Program-made: the position numbers and the translations under genes
Assembly: GCF_003086295.3 (NCBI RefSeq)
Contig: NC_092051.1
Span: 74,959,772 to 75,023,771, forward strand
Source: Arachis hypogaea
Lineage: Eukaryota; Streptophyta; Magnoliopsida; Fabales; Fabaceae
DNA length: 64,000 bases
Direction of reading: 5' to 3'
Notes under the pieces: model-generated
The model's input: only the letters and a program-made list of their open reading frames with translations
The model's database searches: none
What the model was told of the DNA's origin: nothing
Shown here: piece by piece, positions 55,453 to 64,000 of the stretch
Layout of the letters: each line of letters begins with the position of its first letter
Numbering within the stretch: the stretch's first letter is position 1

Positions 55453-56940
55453 TCCTTGAATACACGTTTTCATGTTCTTCCAAAAACCAAAAACATTTTT
55501 TTTCCAATAGTTCATCAGATTTCTACTTGATTTTCAGCTAGTTTTTCAATCTTTTCGGAAACCAATTTGAACCCGATTTTTATCAAACCAAAGAGAAACT
55601 TTTCAGACATCAAATACACATCAAATAAGAATAAAAAATCATGATTTTCATGGCTGGAATGTCACGTTTTCCAGCAGCACCATCAGCCACTTCAAAACCA
55701 TCATAAACATGATTTTCAATCATTAAACAACAAGTTTCCATGATCAAACCGTCACACAGACACCCAAAATCAAATCTCAAGCAACAAGATCTGGTTTAAC
55801 ACTTCAAGAACACAGCCAATCATTGACTAATTTACCAAACCTTACCTCCTTTGCTGCTGTCCGAGATTGCACCAAAAACAAGCTTCCAGAAGCACTTTTA
55901 CGCCTATTTTAACATCAAAAACAACTTTAGAATCTTATGAACCATGAAGGCTGAAGCTTCATGATGATGAAAAGAAGGTTTTCCTCACCTTAAGGTAACT
56001 AGAAATCACATTTTCTTGGAGCTTTTGGTGATTGAATAAGAGATCCTAAGAAAGAACATGAAGAAAACATCATTAACTTAAGGAAACACCATGGCCGAAT
56101 CTTCAAGGAGGAGGAGCAGCCTTCAATACTTTATTTACTCCATGAAAAGTGACATGGAAATGAAGAGGAGGAAGAGGTGAACACTTTGGTAAGATTAGAT
56201 TTTTGATAGGGGTTTCGGTTTGAGAAAGAACGGAGAAAGTAGCTCAGGTGTTCATGGAAACTTCATGGTTTTCTTTCATGGTGTTCTAAGCTTTTCCAAG
56301 AACAAAAATGATAGCCAAGCTGTCCAAGGAAGGCCGTGGCTTTTGGATGATGATTATCTAAAAGTTACTTGTCAAAATATCTCAGGAAAGGATAATTACT
56401 AAAGCTAGATGTATTAGAACTTAAGTAATTACACTACTAATGGATAAACATTAAGTTACTTAGTGTAAATGACACTAGTAACTGGATAATCATAAGAATA
56501 AAAGATATATGATAAAGAATTAGCAGTGCTAAGTTCATCTAAGAATGCTGGTATTATCTGTTATCGGTAGATTTCAAGCTCAGTTGTTATATTACTAAAC
56601 ATAGATCAACATTAATCACAGTAGAGAAGATAATAATATAATATTCTGAATAAAATAATAATATATGAATATTATATTAATATAATTTTTCTCTCAAAAT
56701 TCGTGACCGGCTCGTCACATAGAGACTAACCACGAAAATCAGAATTTTGAAATTCGGGCCAAAAGTGGCTCAAAAATACAACTCTTCGCGACGTGCCTAC
56801 TTAGATTAGGAGAGGTGTCCTGTGCAATCAAGCTGCTGACTTAGCAGCTTGATGACGCAGCACCTGTGCAGTGGAGGTGCTTATATGCATAGAAATTCCT
56901 AAAAATTCTGTAAAAATTCCGTTTGATCCCAAAAAAGTGC
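55453..56940 (-). other. Remaining L 3' LTR sequence without recognised feature
   Basis: Mostly AT-rich; on the element strand this is the start of the LTR, where promoter elements are expected. I did not find a convincing TATA box or ORF. The short plus ORF at 56220-56402 is unsupported. Confidence 0.5.
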
Positions 56941-56966
56941 CGTTTCTTCGGGACTAGGCCATTACA

Positions 56967-56988
56967 TTCTACCCTCCTAAAAGAAAAT
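56967..56988 (-). other. Polypurine tract of L
   Basis: The minus strand reads TTTTCTTTTAGGAGGGTAGA directly before the 3' LTR. Confidence 0.85.
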
Positions 56989-57003
56989 TTTGTCCTCAAA
57001 ATT

Positions 57004-60000
57004 TCAATTACCTGAAAAGAGAAACGAGTAGTCTGTTCTCATCTTATCTTCCAGCTCCCATGTGTACTCTTCAGTTCCAGTTTGTCCCCATGCTACCTTA
57101 ACCAATGATACTATCTTGTCTCTAAGCTGTTTGTCACTTCGTTCCACAATCCTGACTGGTAGGGTTTGATATGTCAAGTCGGCTCGCAGCTGTACTGTCT
57201 CTGGTTGTAAAACATGGCTTTCGTTGGGATTATACTTTTTGAGTTGTGAAACATGAAAAACATCATGAAGGTTTGACAAATAAGGAGGGAGAGCTACTTG
57301 GTATGCTACTGGACCGACTCTTTTAAGAATTTGAAAAGGACCTAAGTATCGTGGATTCAATTTCTTAGTCCTAAGAGCTCTACCTATTCCAGTCGTAGGT
57401 GTCACTCTTAAGAAAATATGGTCACCTTCGTTAAATTCTAAGGGCCTACGCCTATTATCTGCATAGCTCTTTTGTCGACTTTGGGCAGTTTGAATCTTCT
57501 CTCGAATGTGCTTAATCCGTTCGGTAGTTTCTTGTACCAAGTTTGGCCCCAAAATCCGGCCTTCCTCCTTGTCATACCAGCATAATGGTGATTGACACTT
57601 TCTTCCATAGAGGGCCTCATATGGTGCCATTCCGATACTCTGTTGATAACTGTTGTTATAAGCAAACTCAATCAATGGCAAGTATTTGTCCCAGTTACCC
57701 TGTTGGTCCATTACGCAAGATCTCAACATATCTTCCAAGGTACGAATTGTTCGTTCTGTCTGTCCATCAGTCTGTGGGTGATATGCTGTACTTAAGTGCA
57801 ACTTCGTCCCAAAAGCTTTCTGTTGAGCTCCCCAAAATCTAGAAGTAAACCTTGGATCTCTGTCTGACACAATTGATGAAGGTATTCCATGCATTCGTAT
57901 TATCTCCTGAATGTATAACCGGGCGAGTTTCTCCAAGCTGTGACCAATTTGAATTGGTAGAAAATGCGCTGATTTTGTCAATCGATCTACAATTACCCAA
58001 ATTGCATCATTCCCGGCAGAGGTTCTTGGTAACCCAGTAATAAAATCCATCGTAATCTCTTCCCATTTCCATTGCGGTATCTCCAATGGTTGCAGGGTTC
58101 CAGGTGGTTTTTGATGTTCCACTTTAATCTTCTGGCAAGTGAGACACTTTGAAACATACGTTGCTATATCTTTCTTCATTCTCGGCCACCAGAACATCTT
58201 CTTCAGATCTTGGTACATTTTAGTCGTTCTGGGATGGATAGAAAATCTGCTTTCATGAGCTTCGGTCAGAATGTTCTTTCTCAAGCCCTCCTGAGCAGGT
58301 ACAGAAATTCTGTTCCTATATCTCCATATTCCCTCTTTATCTTGGCGTACCTCTTCCGGCTGGTCTGCCTTCATCCATGTTAACAATGTCAGCATTCCTG
58401 AATTCTGGGCTTGAGCTTGCTGAATAGCTATCTTAAAGTCAGATGTTAATTGTAGTCGCGCCATAACAACTCCTCTTGATGTCTCTCTCATTCCTAATTT
58501 TAAGTTTTCAAAGGCTGAGATCATTTCTTCTTCCTTGATCATCATCCAGGATATGCCCAAACTCTTCCGACTCAAAGCATCTGCGACTACATTTGCCTTC
58601 CCAGGATGATAGCTCAACTTAAAATCATAATCTTTTAAGAATTCCATCCATCGCCTCTGCCTCATATTAAGGTCTTTCTGATCAAAGATATACTTTAAAC
58701 TCTTATGATCAGAGAAGACTTCAAATTGGGCTCCGTACAAATAGTGCCTCCAAATCTTAAGTGCAAAGACCACTGCTGCTAATTCCAAATCATGTGTCGG
58801 ATAGTTCCTTTCGTGAGGTCTTAGTTGTCTCGAAGCATAAGCTACCACATTCCTATGCTGCATCAATACACATCCAAGTCCCTTAGAAGAAGCATCACAA
58901 TACACCTCAAAAGGTTCCTGTGGGTCTGGTAACACCAAAACTGGCACCGTCGTCAACTTTTCCTTTAAAGTTTCAAAGCTTTCTTCGCACTTCTCTGTCC
59001 ACTCAAACGGAACTTCCTTCCTAGTAAGGCGAGTCAAAGGTAAAGCTATATGTGAAAAACCCTTGATAAACCGCCGATAGTATCCTGCTAACCCCAAGAA
59101 ACTACGAACTTCTGTAACTGTCTTAGGTTGCTTCCATTGTACTACGGCCTCGATCTTTAAAGGATCTACAGTTATTCCATCTCGTGTGATCACATGTCCC
59201 AAGAATGCCACTTCTATCTCCCAAAACTCACATTTTGACAACTTCGCATATAGCTTCCGTACTCTTAATATTTGCAACACAATCCTCAAATGCTCTCCAT
59301 GTTCTTCTTCTGTCTTGGAATAGATGAGGATATCATCTATAAAGACTACCACAAACTGATCTAGATACGGACGAAAAATGCGATTCATATAATCCATGAA
59401 TACGGCAGGAGCATTAGTCAGTCTAAAGGACATAACCATATACTCATAGTGACCGTACCTAGTTTGAAAGGCAGTCTTAGGTATATCTGATTCCTTTACC
59501 CGGATTTGATGGTAACCTGACCGCAAATCAATCTTCGAGAATACTGTCGCACCTCTCAGTTGGTCCATCAGATCATCTATCCTTGGGAGTGGATACTTGT
59601 TCTTGATTGTGATCTTGTTCAATTGCCGATAATCTACACATAACCTCATTCCACCATCCTTCTTCTTTACTAGTAACACAGGAGCTCCCCATGGTGATAC
59701 ACTCGGACGAATAAACTTCTTCCCCAGCAATTCATTCAACTGCTTCTTTAACACTGCTAATTCCAACGGTGACATCCGATACGGTACTATAGAAATTGGT
59801 CCGGCTCCAAGAACCAGATCAATACTAAACCCTATCTCTCTCTGAGGTGGAAACTCAGGTATATCATCCGAAAAAACATCAGGAAACTCCTTCACCACTC
59901 GGATTTGCTCCAAGTCTTGTTCATTAGTTTCTGAGCTAGCCGATAGTAGAACGTAACCCTCTAACCCACTATTACTAGAAATAACTCTTAGGGAATTCAA

Positions 60001-61548
60001 AAAGAAAGTACAAGACTCAACTGGTTCAATGTGCATTTCAGATGATGGAAACGTAGCAATTCGTTTAAAACAATAAAGGAAAACATGATGCTTGGACAAC
60101 CAATCTAGACCTAAGATAATATCTAAACCACACAAAGGCAAACAAACCAGGTCATGTATAAAAGTCCTAGCCTCAATAACAAAAGGCACCTGTTGACATA
60201 CTTGACTAGTCAAGGCATTTTGAGATGTGGGTGTACGAACAATTAGATTATAATCTAACATGGTGAAATCTAATCCCAACTCATGCGCAACAGCCTCAGA
60301 AATAAATGAATGTGATGCACCAGAGTCATACAGTACAGTTAAGAGTCGAGATTTGACATAACACTGACCTTGAATTAGGGAGTCTGATTTCATTGCGTCA
60401 TCAGCAGTCATAGCAAACACACGTCCTTGCTGTCGTGGCCTATCTATTCCTTGTACTGGCTTCTTCGGACAATCCTTAGCCATATGTCCAGGCTGACCAC
60501 AAGAAAAATAGATAATGCCTGTAAGCTGACAAGGTCTACCTCCATGCTCCTTTTCGCACTGCCTACATACTGGTCGCATCTGCGCCTGCTGAGGTCGCTT
60601 ACCCATATCCTGTCTCATTCTTCCTCCATTCCCTCCTGTAGGACGTGCATAAACATTTCTATTCTGATTGTACCTTCGTGAAGGCATTGCTCCCTGCTTA
60701 AAATTCCTTCCCTGAGGAGCTGTATACCGATTATAATTCTGAAAAGAAGATCCTGGGCGATTCATCCGAGCTACAGCTATCTTCTTAGCACAGTCCTCTA
60801 CTAGCTGACTCTTATTAACCAACTCCGCAAAATTCCGTATTTCCAATGGAACCACTGAGTTCAACAAATCTTCACAGAGTCCCCCTTCAAATTTCAAACA
60901 TTTCCACTCTTCGAAATCTGCTGGATTCCCTTGACAAACCTTGGAAAAACGACATAAATCTTCAAACTTCCTTGTATACTCAGCAACGGACATACTTCCC
61001 TGTTTCAACTGCATCAACTCTGTCTCCTTTGCCTCACGAGTAGCTCTAGGAAAGTACTTCTTATAGAACTCTTCTTTGAAAACATCCCACAAAATATTAC
61101 CCTCATCTTGCTGCAGTAAACGTTGAATGCCCTGCCACCAGTGCTGAGCATCCCCTTCCAACATATAAGTAGCAAATTCTACATACTATTCTTCCGGGAC
61201 ATGCTATGCCCTCAAGGACCTTTCTATGCCTCGAAACCAATTATCAGCTTCAGTTGCTACAGTCGTACCCTTGAACTTCGGTGGATTAACTTTCAAGAAA
61301 GCAGCTAATGTCATAGGCCTATCATGATTCATGTTATCTCCATCACCATTCCCACCATTCTCACCATTACGGTCATTGTTACGCTCTCCATTACGTTCCC
61401 CCAGACGGTTAACTTCTCGGGTAGTAGCAATCGCCGTTTCATGCACAGCCTCAGCTATAGTGTGAATCGCAGCAAACAGATTATCATCGTTTCTTGGTGG
61501 ATTGTTAACAGTAGACCCTTCCCGATCGCTACGTCTCCGTGGAGGCAT
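57004..61548 (-). pseudogene. gag-pol: Gag-pol polyprotein of L (chromovirus), two nonsense codons in gag
   Basis: Single frame from ATG at 61546-61548 (MPPRRRSDREG) to the stop at 57004, interrupted only by TAG at 61204-61206 and 61186-61188; the downstream 1386 codons are open. Residue numbers are within the open part: gag ([19 protein letters not shown]) 1-120; zinc knuckle near 220 reads [14 protein letters not shown], so the first Cys of the usual CCHC is Tyr; protease [13 protein letters not shown] near 280; RT near 460-650 with catalytic [14 protein letters not shown], and [10 protein letters not shown] where MPFGLTNAPA is usual; RNase [16 protein letters not shown] near 735; integrase His/Cys region near 985-1030 (KCLTCQ), then [60 protein letters not shown]-terminal chromodomain-like [15 protein letters not shown]...[11 protein letters not shown]. 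Such domains can direct integration to marked chromatin. Confidence 0.93.
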
Positions 61549-61750
61549 CCTGATTCTGTTCATACCAAACAATCAATACCAAGGTGATCTGTCTTAATAC
61601 CTCAGGTTGGGCGTGAACATTATCAGAATGAAAGCACAAAGACATTCATGCAACACATATCACATAGATACCCTATAAGCATGAGACACACCACAGAGCA
61701 TGCAATAAAGCATGATTCAGTCCATTCCCCAGGCTCTAACAAGAAGAACC

Positions 61751-61762
61751 GCTCTGATACCA
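61751..61762 (-). other. Primer binding site of L (initiator tRNA-Met)
   Basis: Minus TGGTATCAGAGC, three bases from the 5' LTR. Distinct from the tRNA-Asp primer of the other elements. Confidence 0.94.
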
Positions 61763-61765
61763 AAT

Positions 61766-64000
61766 TGTAACGACCCAACTTCCAGCATGTCTAGATCATA
61801 CTAGAAATCGAATGTTACCAACTTGTTTTTCCTTTTTGTATTATTAATTAATAATTATAAGCCTGTACGTTGTTAAAACCCCGCGAATTTTACAAGTAAA
61901 TTTTTTTTAACAAGAATAATTTAAAGTCGCATATCTTCCATATATCAAGGGATAATTAAACATTCACATACATAAGACAAAAGATAATAGAATATGGAAC
62001 AACACACTATAATATACATCATGTTACAGAAGTGGTTCAGTTATATAAGCATAGAGCTATGGTACAGCACCCCTAAGTCAGTGACTCATATAGTGTATAC
62101 ATATATGTACATAAGACGCCCCAGGGCCTGGCCTGACCAAAAGCCCCTAAGCTGGCACCCAGGCTAGCCTAACTCTGATATATGCCTATTCCCTCTAATC
62201 ATGCTAACAAAAGTGAGGGAGACACTGTAATGTACTGAAGTTAGACTAGGCGTCTCAAAAAGTCTCCTCAATCCTGGTCTAGAGTACCTCATGGAAAATC
62301 ACCGGGCGAATGGTGATGCTCGCCTGGTGGCGCCTCGCCTGGCTCATCATCATCGCTGTCAGAGGAGATAACTATGAAGTTAGAATCTTCCTCTGGATCT
62401 TCTTCTTCCTTGTCCTCTTCTTCTGCCGGAGTGATAGCAGAGGAACCACTGCTGGCCACAGGAACCATAAAAGGATAGCTACTAAACAAAATACATTCGG
62501 GAGAAGGAGGTGGCGCCTCCATGATCTGATCATACTCATGTCCCTGCTGCTCATCAAAGACAGGAGGCTCGATCGGCTCAGGTAAAGGATCAAGGTCGGG
62601 TGGTAACACAGGAACACCCCACTCATCAAGGACAAAGGGTGCAGGAGGTGCCTCATGGATATGCTGGGCAGGTATAGGCTCATCAGGTAGAGGAGGTTCA
62701 GGTGGAGGAGGATAGTCAGGTGGAGGTATCCCAGGTCCGCCGGGGTGTAACCAAAATAAAGGAAAGTCATAGGGTGCATCAGGATTAAAGTATGCTATCC
62801 TAATAGGGTACTGGAAAGATCTACCACGAACTACATAATTACGGATACGAGGTACCGCACAGTAGATGTAATACTCGCCACGCACCGGGTCCTCGTGGAT
62901 GTACGGTGGATCAATATCGTAGAATAGGACTCCCGTGTCCATCTGTAGAGGTGTAAGGGGTAAGAACTGGGAAGTTCTTAGTAAGGTCGGGGTTTACAGT
63001 TAAGTTTGTTTATAATGTCTGTGGTCATAGAAGTATAAATAAATATAGAGTAATATGTACATAACAGCAACATAAACTAACACATGAACAAGAGAGAAAA
63101 TAGAAAGTAAATGCACATTCACACATTAATATGCAATCACACAATTATGCTCAAACAAACAAGGAATAGAACAAGAACACAAGAAGATAAGCAATAAATA
63201 ATGCACAAACAAGTATGATGCATGTCTGTCCCTACTGCAGGTAATGAGCTCATTTGTCGGTTTCGACCTGCACCCGACGCAATCCGACCTTCCAAGTCAG
63301 ATAAGGCCTTCCTAGAACTTAATCCCAGATTAAGTACTGCGTACCCTCTACCAAGTGCTCTCGACTTGCAGGGCTGGAATTTGCTCAGGTCTCAATATAC
63401 CGCAGGTATGCAAGTCAGGCCTCTACCAAGCATTCAGCTTGCAGGGCTGGTACTACTCTACCGCAGCCTGTCTGGGAAGCAAAATCAAAATACGGGCGTC
63501 CCCGCACAACATTCACAAGCATTGCCCGAAGGCTCATAATTCACATATTACCATACTTTCCATCATTTAGCAATCATCATAAATTAAGCATTACAACATC
63601 ACAGAAACCTCATTTTACAATTCTCTGTTTACTCTGTAAGGTCAGGTACACAGCTATATCACTTTTAACTCATTTTCTCTTTAACTTAAACACAGGATTC
63701 AAAATCTTGTTTCTTTACCTCATATACCTCTATATCTTCTCTTATACCTCTTCTTAGGTGTTTAGTAAAGGAAATTAGAGAATTCTGGACTCAAATCTGC
63801 CTTCCTGAGACTTTCAGGGAAAATTGTCTTTTTATCAATATTTTATTATTATTAATAAAATAATATATTAGTATTTTATTATTAAAATAATAATATTTTA
63901 TTTAACTTTCAAAAATTGCATTTTGACCCCTGGACTTCCTGGAAATTGCACTTTGACCCCTATAACTTTTAATATTTGCACTTTAGCCCCTCAACTTTTG
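61766..64000 (-). repeat. 5' LTR of L, cut by window edge
   Basis: 2235 bp visible, colinear with 53166-55410. Indels include about 48 extra bp near 63103-63160 and a shorter AT tract. Contains the LTR ORF at 62289-62942. Confidence 0.92.
62289..62942 (-). CDS. LTR-encoded proline-rich protein of unknown function (5' LTR copy, intact)
   Basis: 217 codons, ATG at 62940-62942. N-terminal half: a possibly folded, aromatic-rich domain (DPPYIHEDPVRGEYYIYCAV, RNYVVRGRSFQYPIRIAYF, WLHPGGPG). Then a Pro-rich part (PPPDYPPPPEPPLPDEP) and an acidic, Ser-rich tail (AEEEDKEEEDPEEDSNFIVI, SSDSDDDEPGEA). On the element strand it lies in the LTR's last third, about 520 bp from the LTR end and before the primer site, so a full-length transcript starting upstream would carry it in the leader ahead of gag. 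The stop, frame and in-frame indel agree with the other LTR. No relatives known to me; it could instead be a captured coding fragment. Confidence 0.65.
   Translation of the reverse strand: MDTGVLFYDIDPPYIHEDPVRGEYYIYCAVPRIRNYVVRGRSFQYPIRIAYFNPDAPYDFPLFWLHPGGPGIPPPDYPPPPEPPLPDEPIPAQHIHEAPPAPFVLDEWGVPVLPPDLDPLPEPIEPPVFDEQQGHEYDQIMEAPPPSPECILFSSYPFMVPVASSGSSAITPAEEEDKEEEDPEEDSNFIVISSDSDDDEPGEAPPGEHHHSPGDFP

Larger units (their letters stand above)
53166..56966 (-). repeat. 3' LTR of L (unusually long)
   Basis: 3801 bp, TGTAACGACCC...GGCCATTACA on the plus strand. It holds a minus-strand ORF (53689-54366), a tandem CTCTACCAAG...CTTGCAGGGCTGGTA repeat (about 54710-54820), AT-rich inverted repeats (55195-55310) and TTTGACCCC repeats (55312-55452). 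Confidence 0.9.
53166..64000 (-). mobile_element. Element L: Tekay-like chromovirus LTR retrotransposon, nearly complete
   Basis: 3' LTR 53166-56966 (3801 bp), PPT, gag-pol 57004-61548, initiator-Met primer site 61751-61762, and the 5' LTR from 61766 to the window edge. Both LTRs encode a proline-rich ORF on the element strand. The C-terminal chromodomain-like segment, gag-pol in one frame and tRNA-iMet priming fit chromoviruses. The LTRs differ by about five substitutions in their first 110 bp plus several small indels, so L is comparatively young (inference). Confidence 0.9.

Noticed and set aside
1..64000. Host genes, rRNA or organelle-derived DNA
   Set aside because: All open frames with recognisable protein character belong to retroelements; no exon-intron gene structure or plastid/mitochondrial text recognised.

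Overview
This window reads as an intergenic, repeat-saturated piece of a plant nuclear genome. The LTR families (TGATGAGCGG-type LTRs with GGCGTT/AACGCC motifs, TGATAAACC-type LTRs with ACGCGT/CGCGT motifs) and the Athila-like gag-pol look most like a legume, very probably Arachis (peanut). That species call is from memory of such repeats, not a search. I see no host protein gene, rRNA, tRNA gene or CRISPR array. Essentially every base can be assigned to an LTR retrotransposon inserted into another one.

Elements are lettered in the features. A (1-4438, minus, Athila/FIDEL-like, partial) sits in the 5' LTR of B (4439-11492, plus, non-autonomous). B sits in D (11493-34600, minus, non-autonomous). 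D is also split by E (12904-32487, minus, non-autonomous, TSD AGGGG). The 3' LTR of E is split by N (13498-25236, minus, Athila-like with gag-pol, TSD AAAAC). D itself lies in the pol gene of F (34601-45964, minus, FIDEL-like, gag deleted). The 5' LTR of F is split by a solo LTR G (37459-39018, TSD AGCAT) and by H (39264-45008, plus). F lies in a plus-strand element J/I (45965-48575 and outwards). I is interrupted by K (from 48576, plus, non-autonomous), K by M (from 52639), and M by L (53166 to the right edge, minus, a Tekay-like chromovirus with very long LTRs). The nesting gives the relative order of insertion.

The autonomous machinery present is gag (A); gag, protease, RT, RNase H and integrase (N, with several stops); RT and RNase H (F, decayed); and an almost continuous gag-pol with a C-terminal chromodomain-like tail (L). 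B, D, E, H, I and K encode no gag-pol. They share a different layout: LTR, tRNA-Asp primer site, ORF1 of unknown function (about 540 codons in K), a CpG-rich palindromic cluster, a pyrimidine-rich splice-acceptor-like site, ORF2 (transposon-protein-like in H, vestigial in B and E), hairpin plus polypurine tract, about 1.5-1.7 kb of conserved non-coding DNA, a second hairpin plus polypurine tract, and the 3' LTR. No single copy shows every part. They presumably depend on Athila-type relatives such as A, F or N for replication (inference).

The most interesting signals are: (1) a hairpin with a near-invariant GAGGAC loop and covarying stems just upstream of the polypurine tract, eight examples across autonomous and non-autonomous families; (2) duplication of that hairpin-PPT module inside three elements; (3) ORF1, a conserved family of unknown function; (4) family-specific clusters of short palindromes in LTRs, with the same motif type in the internal region of the same element; (5) a 217-codon proline-rich ORF inside both LTRs of L; (6) a seven-unit mirrored palindrome array in the LTRs of N.
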